Below, piece by piece: positions 14,744-23,931 of a stretch of DNA of 64,000 bases. Origin of the DNA: Acidobacteriota bacterium (GTDB lineage: Bacteria > Acidobacteriota > JAAYUB01); NCBI GenBank assembly GCA_018001935.1, contig JAGNHB010000019.1, positions 1 to 64,000 on the forward strand, read 5' to 3'. The notes under the pieces were generated by a model that ran no database searches, was not told where the DNA came from, and worked only from the letters and a program-made list of their open reading frames with translations. How positions within the stretch are numbered: position 1 is the first letter of the stretch; every line of letters starts with the position of its first letter. A program made the translations under genes and the position numbers.

Positions 14744-16546
14744 TCAATCGACGTCGATGGCGCCGAAGTTGCAACGGTTGAAGCACTCGCCGCACTTGAT
14801 GCACAGGCCCTGGTCGAGGGCATGAACCTGCTTGCGTTCCCCGGAGATGGCCTTGACGGGGCAGGCCCGGGCGCAGGCCGTGCAGCCCGTGCACTTTTCG
14901 GGGACGATGGTGTAGGTCAGAAGGCGCTTGCACGAGTGGGCGGGGCACTTGCGGTCCCGGATGTGGGCCTCGTACTCGTGGCGGAAATACTGGATGGTGG
15001 TGAGGACCGGGTTGGGGGCCGTCTGGCCCAGGCCGCAGAGCGAGCCCTTGCGGATCTTCTCGGACAGGTCCACCAGGGTGGGGATGTCCTCCTCCTTTCC
15101 CTCGCCGCGGCAGATGCGCTCCAGGATCTCCAGCATCCGCTTGGTGCCGATGCGGCAGAAGGTGCACTTGCCGCAGGATTCCTTCTGGGTGAAATTCAGG
15201 AAGAAACGGGCCACGTCCACCATGCAGGTCCGCTCGTCCATGACCACCATGCCGCCCGAGCCCATGATGGCGCCGGTCTTGGTCACCGACTCGTAGTCCA
15301 CGGGCGTGTCGATGAGGTGGGCCGGGATGCAGCCCCCGGACGGCCCGCCCATCTGGACGGCCTTGAAGGCGCGGCCTTCCTTGATGCCGCCCCCCACCTC
15401 GTAGATGACCTCCCGCAGGGAAAGCCCCATGGGGACCTCGATGAGCCCGCCCCGGACGATCTTCCCCGCCAGGGCGAACACCTTGGTGCCCCGGCTCCGG
15501 CCGACCCCCATCTGTGCGAAGGCGTCGGCCCCCTTGAGGATGATCCACGAAATGTTGCCGAAGGTCTCCACGTTGTTGATGGCGGTGGGGCAGCCGAAGA
15601 GCCCGGCGGTGGTGGGGAAGGGGGGGCGCAGCCGCGGCATGCCGCGCTGGCCCTCGATGGAGGCGATCAGGGCGGTCTCCTCGCCGCAGACGAAGGCGCC
15701 GGCGCCTTCCTTGATCCGGATCTCGAAGTTGAAATTCGTCCCCAGGATGCCCCGGCCGAGGAAGCCCCGTTCCTCCGCCTGCCGGATGGCCCGTTTGAGG
15801 CGCCGGACCGCCAGGGGGTACTCGGCGCGGACGTAGATGTAGCCGTGGTTGGCCCCCTGGGCGTATCCCGCGATGAGCATGCCCTCCAGGACACTGTGGG
15901 GGTCGCCCTCCAGGACGCTCCGGTCCATGAACGCCCCGGGGTCGCCCTCGTCGCCGTTGCAGACCACGTACTTGTCCGCGGCCCGGCTCTGGCTGGCGAA
16001 CCGCCACTTGAGCCCCGTGGGGAAACCGGCGCCCCCGCGCCCCCGCAGGCCCGACTGGATGATCTCCTCGATCACCTGTTCGGGCGTCATGGACTTGAGG
16101 GCCTTCTCGAACCCCTGGTAACCCTCGTTGGCCAGGTACTCCTCGATGGAGTCCGGGTTGATGATGCCGCAGTTCCGGAGCACGATGCGCTTCTGCTTGG
16201 CGAAGAAGGCGTCGTCGGCGCAGGCGCCGCGGTCGCTCCGCACCAGCCACTCGGAGACGACCCGGCCGTCCTGGACGTGCTCGTCGAGGATGCGGTTCAC
16301 CCGGTCGGGGGTCACGTCGCCGTACAGGAAGGTCCCCCCGCCCGGTTCACGGACTTCCAGGAGCACTTCGCGGAAGCACATGCCCACGCAGCCGGTTTCG
16401 TCGATCTCCACGTCCAGGGCGCGCCGGCTGACCTCGTCCCTGAGCCGGTCGTAGACCTTCCGGCCGCCGGCGGCGATCCCGCAGGTCCCCAGCCCCACCA
16501 CGAGCTTGGGGCGTTCAGTCCGGGTTGCGATGGTCTCGGATGTCAC
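14744..16546 (-). CDS. NuoF-like NADH-binding flavoprotein with extra ferredoxin domain
   Basis: A 600-residue protein of the HydB/HndC/NuoF class. Residues 1-100 are a thioredoxin-like 2Fe-2S domain (GTCGIAAGG; ETGCVGMCF). Residues 125-470 are the FMN/NADH module (GLRGRGGAGFPTGLKW, VCNGDEGDPGAFMDR), then SLBB and the cluster-binding helical bundle (ESCGKCTFCRIGTKR with a distal Cys in GSLCGLGQ). The last 60 residues add a two-cluster ferredoxin (CTGCTACARACP, CIKCGECFNRC), typical of soluble multimeric NAD-linked hydrogenases and dehydrogenases rather than complex I NuoF. It lies 12 nt after the nuoE-like gene and 70 nt before the fusion gene. Confidence 0.92.
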   Translation of the reverse strand: MTSETIATRTERPKLVVGLGTCGIAAGGRKVYDRLRDEVSRRALDVEIDETGCVGMCFREVLLEVREPGGGTFLYGDVTPDRVNRILDEHVQDGRVVSEWLVRSDRGACADDAFFAKQKRIVLRNCGIINPDSIEEYLANEGYQGFEKALKSMTPEQVIEEIIQSGLRGRGGAGFPTGLKWRFASQSRAADKYVVCNGDEGDPGAFMDRSVLEGDPHSVLEGMLIAGYAQGANHGYIYVRAEYPLAVRRLKRAIRQAEERGFLGRGILGTNFNFEIRIKEGAGAFVCGEETALIASIEGQRGMPRLRPPFPTTAGLFGCPTAINNVETFGNISWIILKGADAFAQMGVGRSRGTKVFALAGKIVRGGLIEVPMGLSLREVIYEVGGGIKEGRAFKAVQMGGPSGGCIPAHLIDTPVDYESVTKTGAIMGSGGMVVMDERTCMVDVARFFLNFTQKESCGKCTFCRIGTKRMLEILERICRGEGKEEDIPTLVDLSEKIRKGSLCGLGQTAPNPVLTTIQYFRHEYEAHIRDRKCPAHSCKRLLTYTIVPEKCTGCTACARACPVKAISGERKQVHALDQGLCIKCGECFNRCNFGAIDVD

Positions 16547-16558
16547 GGTGCACCTCCC

Positions 16559-17086
16559 TCAGGACTCGCGGGCTTCGGCGGTCTTGCCGTCCTGGGCCCG
16601 GTACGTGGCGATGATTTTGCGGACGGCCTTGTCGTCCAGGCGCCCGAAGGTCTCGTCCCCGATCATGATCACGGGGGCCAGCGAGCAGCAACCCAGGCAC
16701 GCCACCGTCTCCAGGGTGAAGACCCCGTCGGCCGTGGTCTGCCCCGGCTCGATGCCGAGGAGGTTCCGCAGCGTGTCGGTGATGCGCTCGGCGCCTGCCA
16801 CGTGGCAGGCCGTCCCGTGGCAGACCCGGACGAGGTTCTTTCCGACCGGTGTCAGCCGGAACTGGGCGTAGAAGGTGGCCACGCCGTAGATCTGCGCCAG
16901 GGGCGTGCGGGTCGCCTCGGCGACCTGCTCCATGGCGAAGGCGGGCAGGTAGCCGTAGGTGTCCTGGGTTTCCTGGAGGATCGGGATCAGGGTGCCCTTC
17001 TCGCGGCCGTACTTGGCCAGGATGGCCCGCAGCGGTTCCAGGTCGAAGGTGACGCCCGGGGCTTCCGTGTTGCATGCTTGGGACAT
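16559..17086 (-). CDS. NuoE-like thioredoxin-fold 2Fe-2S subunit
   Basis: A 175-residue protein (24 kDa-type subunit of complex I, HydC/HndA family). The four cluster ligands are seen as CHGTACHV and CLGCCSLAP. The N-terminal helical part (LAKYGREKGTLIPILQETQD, YGYLPAFAMEQVAEATRT) is standard. The start at 17086 is preferred on Shine-Dalgarno spacing, but an ATG three codons upstream (17095) is possible. First gene of the five-gene minus-strand operon nuoE-nuoF-fusion-lipoprotein-methyltransferase; a good promoter lies at 17123-17151. Confidence 0.92.
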   Translation of the reverse strand: MSQACNTEAPGVTFDLEPLRAILAKYGREKGTLIPILQETQDTYGYLPAFAMEQVAEATRTPLAQIYGVATFYAQFRLTPVGKNLVRVCHGTACHVAGAERITDTLRNLLGIEPGQTTADGVFTLETVACLGCCSLAPVIMIGDETFGRLDDKAVRKIIATYRAQDGKTAEARES

Positions 17087-17122
17087 AGGGATCATGTCTC
17101 CTGGTGGAAGGTTAGAAGGGGT

Positions 17123-17151
17123 CTTATACCAGAAGAACGGGGGCGCATCAA
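17123..17151 (-). promoter_or_regulatory. sigma-70-like promoter of the NuoE/NuoF/fusion operon
   Basis: On the minus strand, TTGATG (17151-17146) and TATAAG (17128-17123) are separated by 17 bp, 37 nt upstream of the NuoE-like start codon. Confidence 0.7.
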
Positions 17152-17288
17152 GAGCGAAGAACCGGGAATTTTGCGGATCCCGGTCGGGTGACGGGGGCGC
17201 GGGCGGGGGGAGATGATGCCCGGGATTTTTTTTTGATGCATTCCCCCCTGCCGTTGCGTAGAATAACTCTTGCCGTGGAGGAAACGCG

Positions 17289-17615
17289 ATGATCCAAGAC
17301 CTCGCCGAAAAATCCTGTCTCCTGCTGAAGCCCTCGGGGCGGATTTGCCTGGGGGGGAAGCTCCCCGAGCTCCAGGCGGACATCCAGGAGGCCCTGAAAA
17401 CCGAGCGCCCGAAGGTCGTCGTCGACCTCTCCGGCGTGGATTACATGGACAGCTCGGGTCTCGGGGAGATTGTCCGGCTCTACCTGGAATCCAAGAAGAA
17501 AGGCAAAAGTCTCGTCCTGGCCGCCGTCCCGCCCCAACTGGGCAAGGTGCTGAAGAGTTCCAAGCTCGACCGCGTGTTCACGGTGGTGGAGACGGTCGAG
17601 AAGGCGCTGGCCTGA
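17289..17615 (+). CDS. STAS-domain anti-anti-sigma factor-like protein
   Basis: A 108-residue single STAS domain, the SpoIIAA/RsbV family that binds RsbW/SpoIIAB-type anti-sigma kinases. The conserved phosphorylatable Ser lies in VDYMDSSGLGEIVRLY. The N-terminal strand is unusual (KSCLLLKPSGRICLGGKLPE), with a GG pair before the helix. GGAGG precedes the ATG by 7 nt. A TAGAAT at 17259-17264 with TTGATG 20 bp upstream could be a weak promoter. An RsbW-like ATPase at 23928-24374 is a plausible partner, but this is inference. Confidence 0.88.
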   Translation: MIQDLAEKSCLLLKPSGRICLGGKLPELQADIQEALKTERPKVVVDLSGVDYMDSSGLGEIVRLYLESKKKGKSLVLAAVPPQLGKVLKSSKLDRVFTVVETVEKALA

Positions 17616-17640
17616 TTCCGGGGTTCAACCTCCGGGAATT

Positions 17641-17670
17641 AACCACGAACCACACGAACCACACGAACGG
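17641..17670. repeat. dispersed CACGAACCA repeat, copy a
   Basis: About 30 bp with near-11-bp periodicity (CCACGAACCACACGAACCA). Related copies lie at 32971-33007, 35121-35170, 35351-35428 and 52948-53010, all intergenic. Confidence 0.8.
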
Positions 17671-17685
17671 GGAAGGCTGATTTTT

Positions 17686-18768
17686 TCAGTCGTCCGAGCG
17701 TTTGAGGACGGGCTTGTCCTCTTCCTTCTCCTTGCCCTTCTTCGATGACTTTTCCTCTTTCTCCTGTTTGTCCTGCCGTTCCTGCTGGGTGTCGTCCTCC
17801 GTCTCGGTGTCGGTCCGGCGCTTGAGGGTCGGTTTGTTGCCGTCCTTCCCGGGCCCCTTCTTCGCCTTCTTGTCGGAGAGGGCGACGTTGTCAAAGAGGT
17901 TCAGCCGGTTCTTGGCCGTGTCGTAGACGGAGGAGGTGGTGACGTAGCGCTCCTTGGCGGGCAGGCACTTCGCGATGATCTGCCGGATCAGGGTCAGGCG
18001 GTCCGGCGTCGTGGGGTGGGTCCGGAACCAGGAGGCCAGCTTGCCGGGTTGTTTCTTCTCCTGGGCCAGCATCTTCTCGAAGAAGGTGACGAACCCCTCG
18101 GGGTCGTAGCCGGCGTTCCAGGCGTACTGGGCGCCCAGGACGTCCGCCTCCTTCTCCGACCCGCGGGAGACCCCGAGCAGCTTGAGGTCGAGCGCCAGCC
18201 CGAGGCTGTTTTGAATGATCATGCCCGCGGCCCCCCCGATGAAGATCGTCGGGATGGAGGCGTAGTTGAGGATCTGCATCTTGGACATCATCTCGGTGGC
18301 GTGGCGCGCCGCCACGTGGGCGATCTCGTGGCAGAGGACCCCCACCAGCTCGTCCTCGGTCTGGGTGGACTGGATGAGGCCCTTGTTGACGTAGAGGAAC
18401 CCGCCGGGGAGGGCGAAGGCGTTCACCTCGTCGCTGTCCACCAGCCGGACCCGGAAGGGCACCTTGGCGTCGCTGTGCCGTACGAGGGTCTTGACCAGGG
18501 ATTCGAGGTACTCCTGGATCTCCGGGTCCTTGATGAACTTGATGCTCTGGTCCATCTGCGCGGCGATCTCGGCCCCGAGCTGGATCTCCTTGTCAAAGGA
18601 GATGAAGTTGGGAAAGATCAGGTAGATCCTCCCGTTGATCTCGCGTTTCCCGATGTTCTCCACGTCGGGGAAGGTGCACTTGAAGTCGCCGGACGCCCGG
18701 AGGGACCCGGCCCCGGACAGGGCGCCCAGCAGCAGGAGCGCGGCGGTGCGGATGACGTGTCGCGGCAT
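17686..18768 (-). CDS. M48-family metallopeptidase, exported
   Basis: A 360-residue zinc protease of the BepA/LoiP/HtpX-like group. A signal peptide (residues 1-25, TAALLLLGALSGAGSLRAS) precedes the protease. The zinc site is HEIAH (H147, E148, H151) with the third ligand in SEKEAD (E205 region). NAFALPGGFLYVNKGL is a typical M48 strand-edge motif and HPTTPDRL a typical C-terminal one. The last 60 residues are a Lys/Glu/Asp-rich tail (KGKEKEEDKP) unlikely to fold. Probably acts in periplasmic or outer-membrane protein quality control. Confidence 0.9.
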   Translation of the reverse strand: MPRHVIRTAALLLLGALSGAGSLRASGDFKCTFPDVENIGKREINGRIYLIFPNFISFDKEIQLGAEIAAQMDQSIKFIKDPEIQEYLESLVKTLVRHSDAKVPFRVRLVDSDEVNAFALPGGFLYVNKGLIQSTQTEDELVGVLCHEIAHVAARHATEMMSKMQILNYASIPTIFIGGAAGMIIQNSLGLALDLKLLGVSRGSEKEADVLGAQYAWNAGYDPEGFVTFFEKMLAQEKKQPGKLASWFRTHPTTPDRLTLIRQIIAKCLPAKERYVTTSSVYDTAKNRLNLFDNVALSDKKAKKGPGKDGNKPTLKRRTDTETEDDTQQERQDKQEKEEKSSKKGKEKEEDKPVLKRSDD

Positions 18769-18800
18769 GGTTTCCTCCTCTTGCCCCCCCGGGCGACTCC

Positions 18801-18829
18801 AGTGTATCACGGAACCGGGGCCGGTTCAA
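18801..18829 (-). promoter_or_regulatory. putative promoter of M48 peptidase gene
   Basis: On the minus strand TTGAAC (18829-18824) and TACACT (18806-18801) are 17 bp apart, 33 nt upstream of the start codon. Confidence 0.5.
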
Positions 18830-18950
18830 CGGCGCCGGCCGGCCGGGGGGCGGCGCCCCGTCGGCGGGGGGCGAAAGGTTGGATGCAGGATCCGCCGAAC
18901 GAGGCGTTCCGGTGGGATATTTTCGTGGAGGACATTTTTCAATCAAACAG

Positions 18951-18979
18951 TTGACCGCTCGGAGACGTTAGGGTATGAT
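18951..18979 (+). promoter_or_regulatory. sigma-70-like promoter of the signalling operon
   Basis: TTGACC (18951-18956) and TATGAT (18974-18979) with a 17-bp spacer, 31 nt before the ATG of the hybrid kinase. The local sequence is AT-richer than its surroundings. Confidence 0.78.
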
Positions 18980-19010
18980 GTAGCAAACACTTTCAGGAAC
19001 CGGCCAACTC

Positions 19011-22000
19011 ATGAAAAAAAGTCTCTTGAAAAAAATGGTCACGCGGAAGGAGGTCCATCCCGTTCTGCGGACCTTCATCGAGCGCTCGGGTGAGCCCGTC
19101 ACCATTTTCGACCCGGACGGGAGTTCCATCCTGGGGAAGGAGCCGGGGGCGGGAGAGCGCTTTCCGCTGACCTACAACGGGGAGGCCATCGGGCACATCC
19201 AGGGCGACGGCGACGCCGTGCACCTGGCCTCGCTCCTGAACTACATCCTGGAAGTGGACGCCCAGGCCAAGTCCATCGCCCAGCACGTCCTCGAGAAGTA
19301 CAAGGAAGTCACCATGCTCTACGACTTCTCGGAGAAGGTCGGCACCTGCCTCGACCCCCGGGAAGTCGCCAAGCTGGTCATCGAGGAGTCCCGCCACCTC
19401 ATCTTCGCGGACGTGGTCTTCGTGACCATTCGGGACGAGGCGTCCGGGGTGGTGGAGCGTTTCCTCCCCTCCGGCCAGGAAGACGCCCTCTCCCGGGATG
19501 ACCGGTTGGCCTCGCTGGCGAACCTGGTCTGGGAGAAGGCGGAGATCGTCAACGAGATCGGCGCCGACTCCCGGCTCGAGGCGTTCCGGGGCCTCGTCAG
19601 CTCGCTCATGCTGGCGCCGCTGAAGATCAAGGACCGCGTGTTCGGCTGCATCATCGCTTTCAGCCGCGTTCCCTACAGCTACTCGGCCGAGGACCTGAAG
19701 ATGCTCGTGGCGCTGGCGTCCCCCGCCGCCGCCACCATGGAGGTCGCGCTGCTGTTCGACCGCCTGAAACGGTCCGAGGAGAGTTACCGGGACCTCTTCG
19801 ACGGCATCAACGACGCGGTGCTGATCCTCGACCCCGAGGGGCGCCTGCGGAACGTCAACCGGACCGCCGTGGACCAGCTCCGTCACCAGCGTCACGACCT
19901 GCTGGGCATGACCGTCTCGAACTTCATCCCCTCCGAGAGCGAAGGGGCCTTCCAGGAGATGATGGACGCCACGGTGAAGTCGGGGCGGGCCATCTTCGAG
20001 TCGAACTTCCTGCGGAAGGACGGGTCGGTCTTCCCGGTGGAGATCCACCTCCGGACGGTGGAGTACCAGGGTGAGACCGCGCTGCTGGGGGTCGCCCGCG
20101 ACATCACGGAGCGCCGGCGCGTCGAGGAGGAGATCCGCTGGAAGGAAGCCCTCCTCCGGGCCATGACCTCCGCCTCCCCTCTGGCGTTCTACGTCGTCGA
20201 CAACCGGACCGACGCCATCCTCTACTTCAACCGTCGCTTCGTGGACATCTGGAAGATCGAGCACATGACCGGCCAGATGAAGCGGAGCGAGGTCGCCAAC
20301 CGGGAGGTCATGGAGCTCTGCTTCCCCGCCCTCGTCGAGGCGGACGGGTTCCGGAAATCCTGGGAGCCGCTCCAGAGCGAGAACAACCGCACCGTGGTGG
20401 ACGAGGAGTTTCTCACCACCGACGGGAGGACCCTTCGGCACTTCTCGGGGCAGATCCGGGACGAGCGCTTCAACTACTTCGGCCGGCTGCACATCTTCGA
20501 GGACATCACGGAACGCAAGCGGGTGGAGGCCGCCCTCAAGCACCGGATGGAGATGGAGCGCCTGGTGATCGGGATTTCCAGCCGCTTCATGAACCTGACC
20601 CTGGACTACATGGACATGGAGATCAACCGGTCCCTCGAGATCCTGGGCCAGTTCACCCGCGCGCACATCTGCCAGATCTTCCAGTCCTCCCCGGACGGCA
20701 ACAGCCTGATGCGGACCCACTGCTGGTCGGCCGGCCGGCAGGATCCCGGGGACCCCGTCGAGTTCTCGGCGGAGGAGGCCGCCTGGTGGCTGGACGGTCT
20801 GCGAATGGAAAACCACATCTTCCTGCGGACGATGAACGACCTTCCCGAGGAGGCCGTGCTCGGCGACCAGGGTTTCCCCGACGAGGAGACGGAGTCCCTG
20901 ATCGCCGTCCCCATGATCTACCAGGAGCGGTGCGTCGGGATCCTGACGTTCGAGTTCTCCTCCGAGCGGCGGGACTGGATGGCCGAGGACATCGCCTTCC
21001 TCCGGATGGCCGGGGACATCTTCATCAACGCCCTCGAGCGCGAGAAGGCCGTGGAAGCCCTGCGGGAGGAGCGGGCCCTCCTTGCCCGCCGCGTCGCGGA
21101 ACGGACCGCGGAACTCAGCACCGCCAACGTGGAGCTGGCCCGCGCCTCCCGGATGAAGGACCAGTTCCTCGCCAACATGAGCCACGAGCTGCGGACGCCC
21201 CTCAACGCCATCCTCGGCCTGGCGGAGGCCCTCCAGGAGCAGACGCGGGGCCCCCTCAACGAGCGGCAGCTCCACTCGCTGCGCACCATCGAGGAGAGCG
21301 GGCGGCACCTCCTCTCGCTCATCAACGACATCCTGGACCTCTCCAAGATCGAGGCCGGGAAAATGGAATTCAACCCGCAGCCCATCCTGACGGAGGCGGT
21401 CTGCCAGGCGAGCCTGCGGATCATCCGGCAGGCAGCCGCCAAGAAGCACATCTCCGTGGACTTCGAGATGGACGGCCAGGTCATGACCATCACCGCGGAC
21501 GACCGCCGGCTGAAGCAGATCCTCGTCAACCTCCTCACCAACGCCGTGAAGTTCACCCCGGAGGGGGGCTCCATCGGGCTGAACGTCAGCCTCAACGAAA
21601 ACCGCGACCGGGTCGTCCTGACGGTGTGGGACACCGGGATCGGCATCCCGCGGGAGCACCTGGGGGACCTCTTCAAGCCCTTCGTCCAGGTGGACAGCAG
21701 CCTCTCCCGCCGCTACGAGGGGACGGGGCTCGGGCTGGCGCTGGTCGCCAGCCTGGTGGAAATCCACGGCGGGACGGTCGAGGTGGAGAGCGACGTGGGG
21801 AAGGGGAGCCGCTTCCGGGTGGCCCTGCCCTGGCAGAAGGCGAAGACCCAGAGCGCGGTGGACGAATCCCCCGGGGCGCGGGAGACGAGGCCCGCCGAAG
21901 CGCCCGCCCCCGAACCCCGGCCGGAGCCGTCGCTCCCGGATTACGCGGAGGACACGCTCACGTCCATTCCGGAGGAACTGAAGACCATCGACCTCAAGGC

Positions 22001-22394
22001 CCTCGCCCGACCGGTCTCCATCGTGCTGGGCGAGGACAACGAAGCCAACATCCAGACCCTGGCGGATTACCTGTCCGACAAGGGGTGCAAGGTCGTCCTG
22101 GCCCGGAACGGGCTCGAGATCATCAAGGCGGCGACCGAGGACAAACCGGACCTCATCCTGATGGATGTCCACCTTCCCGTTCTCGACGGGCTCGAGACCA
22201 CGCGGCGCCTCCGGAAGAGCCCCACGACCTCGGACATCCCCATCATCGCCGTGACGTCCCTGGCGATGACGGGGGACCGGGAGCGCTGCCTGAAGGCCGG
22301 GGTCAACCAGTACCTGAGCAAGCCCGTCAAATTGAGAGACCTGCTCCGTATCATCGAAGGGTACGCCCAGCAGCGGGAAGGCGGCCGTTCCTGA
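19011..22394 (+). CDS. hybrid sensor histidine kinase (GAF-PAS-PAS-GAF-HisKA-HATPase-REC)
   Basis: A 1127-residue soluble kinase with no membrane segment. In order: a short N-terminal region, a GAF domain (about 100-250), a PAS domain (255-370, DGINDAVLILDPEGRLRNVN, ending DITERRRVEEE), a second PAS (380-500, ending DITERKRVEAA), a second GAF (510-680), a coiled coil, HisKA with phosphoacceptor H725 (NMSHELRTPLNAI), HATPase_c (N box NLLTNAVKF, WDTGIGIP, YEGTGLGLAL), a Pro/Glu linker and a C-terminal receiver with D1052 (LILMDVHLP) and conserved K (YLSKPVK). The KKVXX-like poly-Lys start (MKKSLLKK) is basic. It heads a five-gene run sharing its promoter. Confidence 0.93.
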   Translation: MKKSLLKKMVTRKEVHPVLRTFIERSGEPVTIFDPDGSSILGKEPGAGERFPLTYNGEAIGHIQGDGDAVHLASLLNYILEVDAQAKSIAQHVLEKYKEVTMLYDFSEKVGTCLDPREVAKLVIEESRHLIFADVVFVTIRDEASGVVERFLPSGQEDALSRDDRLASLANLVWEKAEIVNEIGADSRLEAFRGLVSSLMLAPLKIKDRVFGCIIAFSRVPYSYSAEDLKMLVALASPAAATMEVALLFDRLKRSEESYRDLFDGINDAVLILDPEGRLRNVNRTAVDQLRHQRHDLLGMTVSNFIPSESEGAFQEMMDATVKSGRAIFESNFLRKDGSVFPVEIHLRTVEYQGETALLGVARDITERRRVEEEIRWKEALLRAMTSASPLAFYVVDNRTDAILYFNRRFVDIWKIEHMTGQMKRSEVANREVMELCFPALVEADGFRKSWEPLQSENNRTVVDEEFLTTDGRTLRHFSGQIRDERFNYFGRLHIFEDITERKRVEAALKHRMEMERLVIGISSRFMNLTLDYMDMEINRSLEILGQFTRAHICQIFQSSPDGNSLMRTHCWSAGRQDPGDPVEFSAEEAAWWLDGLRMENHIFLRTMNDLPEEAVLGDQGFPDEETESLIAVPMIYQERCVGILTFEFSSERRDWMAEDIAFLRMAGDIFINALEREKAVEALREERALLARRVAERTAELSTANVELARASRMKDQFLANMSHELRTPLNAILGLAEALQEQTRGPLNERQLHSLRTIEESGRHLLSLINDILDLSKIEAGKMEFNPQPILTEAVCQASLRIIRQAAAKKHISVDFEMDGQVMTITADDRRLKQILVNLLTNAVKFTPEGGSIGLNVSLNENRDRVVLTVWDTGIGIPREHLGDLFKPFVQVDSSLSRRYEGTGLGLALVASLVEIHGGTVEVESDVGKGSRFRVALPWQKAKTQSAVDESPGARETRPAEAPAPEPRPEPSLPDYAEDTLTSIPEELKTIDLKALARPVSIVLGEDNEANIQTLADYLSDKGCKVVLARNGLEIIKAATEDKPDLILMDVHLPVLDGLETTRRLRKSPTTSDIPIIAVTSLAMTGDRERCLKAGVNQYLSKPVKLRDLLRIIEGYAQQREGGRS

Positions 22395-22476
22395 GCGCGT
22401 CCGCCGCCCCCGGGCCCGGCGGCGCCGGCCGGGGGCGGACGCGCGAGTTTGCCATGATTCCAGTAGGGAGAGACCC

Positions 22477-23931
22477 ATGCTCAAAAGCAAGATCCTGATC
22501 GTGGACGATACCCGCGCGGGGAGGGAGACCCTCGAGGAACTCCTCTTCTCCCCCCTGTACGACCTCTTCTTCGCCTGCAACGGCCGGGAGGCGCTCGAGG
22601 AGACCGCCCGGGTCACGCCGGACCTCATCCTTCTCGACGTGATGATGCCGGACATGAACGGCTTCGAGGTTTGCCGGAAAGTGCGCCAGGACAGCCGGAT
22701 GGGTGAGGTGCCCATCATCATGATCACCGCCCTCGACGACTCGGAGTCGCGCCTGGAGGGGATCGAGGCCGGCGCCGACGACTTCATCTCCAAGCCCTTC
22801 GACGGGGCGGAACTCCGGGCCCGCGTCCGGACCATCACGCGCCTGAACCGGTACCGCCGTCTCCACCTGGAGCGGGCCAAGTTCGAGTGGGTCATCGAGC
22901 GGTCCGGGGACGGGTACCTGACCGTCACGGACCGGGGGGTGATCAACTACGCGAACCCCGCCGCACGGCTGTACCTGGGCCTGAAGGAGGACCTGTCCAT
23001 CGGCGGTTTCGGCTACTTCGAGGAGGGGCTCCGCGCCCACCACGTCCTCCAGCCCGAGACGTCGTGGAAGGGCGTGCTCGACGGCAGGGTCCCCATCCCC
23101 GAAACGCCCCTGTTCCTGATCCGGCCGGCCTCCCAGACGTCCACCGCCCTCTGGCTGGAGGTGACCCCCTTCGACAGCTCGTCGGCGGTCCCCGGCGAGC
23201 GCCTGTTCCGCCTGCAGAACGTGAGCAGCCAGATGTCCTCCCAGCGTGAGATGTGGACCTTCTACTCCCGGATCTCCTTCAAGATCAAGACGCCGCTCAG
23301 CAGCCTCCTGGGGAACGTCGGCCTCCTCGCCGACGAGGGCCGCAACCTCGCCCCGGAGGAGATCGAGCAACTGGCCATGTCCACGCGCAACGCCGCGGAG
23401 AAGCTGAACTCGGAGGTCTCCGACATCCTTCAGTTCCTCCGCGTCCCCACGCTGTCCCGGTTCGGGGAGAAAGTGACCCTCGGCGGTCTCGCGGAGACCG
23501 TCCGGGCCGTCGCCGAGGAGATGAACGTGGACGTGAGCGTCGAGGAGATCCCCGAGGACCTCAAGCCCCTGATCCTCTCCATCTCCGACCGCGGCCTGGG
23601 GTGGGTCCTGCGCGAACTCTTCGAGAACTCCCACAAGTTCCACCCCCACAACGAACCGCACGTGGACGTCGTCGTCTCGAGCACCGTCCCCAACTGGGTC
23701 ACGATCCAGGTGCGGGACAACGGTTCCCACCTCGCCCCCTCCCAGCTCAACCGCGCGCTCGTGCCCAACTACCAGGGGGAGAGATACGGGAATGCCATGG
23801 TGGAGGGGATGGGCCTCGGGCTTCCCCTGGTGGCCTCCGTCGTCTGGGAGGCCCGGGGTTCGTGCGGGATCCGCAACCGCGACGACGCACCGGGCGTCAT
23901 CGTGGAGATGAGCTTCCCCGTCCAGGAGTGA
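22477..23931 (+). CDS. receiver-PAS-HATPase protein lacking the phosphoacceptor His
   Basis: A 484-residue protein. The N-terminal receiver (1-125) is intact: DD at 10-11, phosphoacceptor D54 (LILLDVMMP) and K in ISKPFDG. A PAS-like domain follows (140-255). The dimerisation helix reads SFKIKTPLSSLLG where kinases have SHELRTPL: position 268 is Phe, not His. The ATPase region keeps an N-box-like LRELFENSHKFH, a D-x-G motif (VRDNGSHL) and GMGLGLPLV. It could therefore bind ATP but not autophosphorylate on the canonical His; it may act as an allosteric partner or as a phosphatase. It lies 82 nt after the hybrid kinase and overlaps the next gene. Confidence 0.87.
   Translation: MLKSKILIVDDTRAGRETLEELLFSPLYDLFFACNGREALEETARVTPDLILLDVMMPDMNGFEVCRKVRQDSRMGEVPIIMITALDDSESRLEGIEAGADDFISKPFDGAELRARVRTITRLNRYRRLHLERAKFEWVIERSGDGYLTVTDRGVINYANPAARLYLGLKEDLSIGGFGYFEEGLRAHHVLQPETSWKGVLDGRVPIPETPLFLIRPASQTSTALWLEVTPFDSSSAVPGERLFRLQNVSSQMSSQREMWTFYSRISFKIKTPLSSLLGNVGLLADEGRNLAPEEIEQLAMSTRNAAEKLNSEVSDILQFLRVPTLSRFGEKVTLGGLAETVRAVAEEMNVDVSVEEIPEDLKPLILSISDRGLGWVLRELFENSHKFHPHNEPHVDVVVSSTVPNWVTIQVRDNGSHLAPSQLNRALVPNYQGERYGNAMVEGMGLGLPLVASVVWEARGSCGIRNRDDAPGVIVEMSFPVQE

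Noticed and set aside
18993..22946. 1317-codon open frame on the - strand
   Set aside because: Antisense to the hybrid kinase gene; no recognisable motifs and composition typical of a shadow frame.
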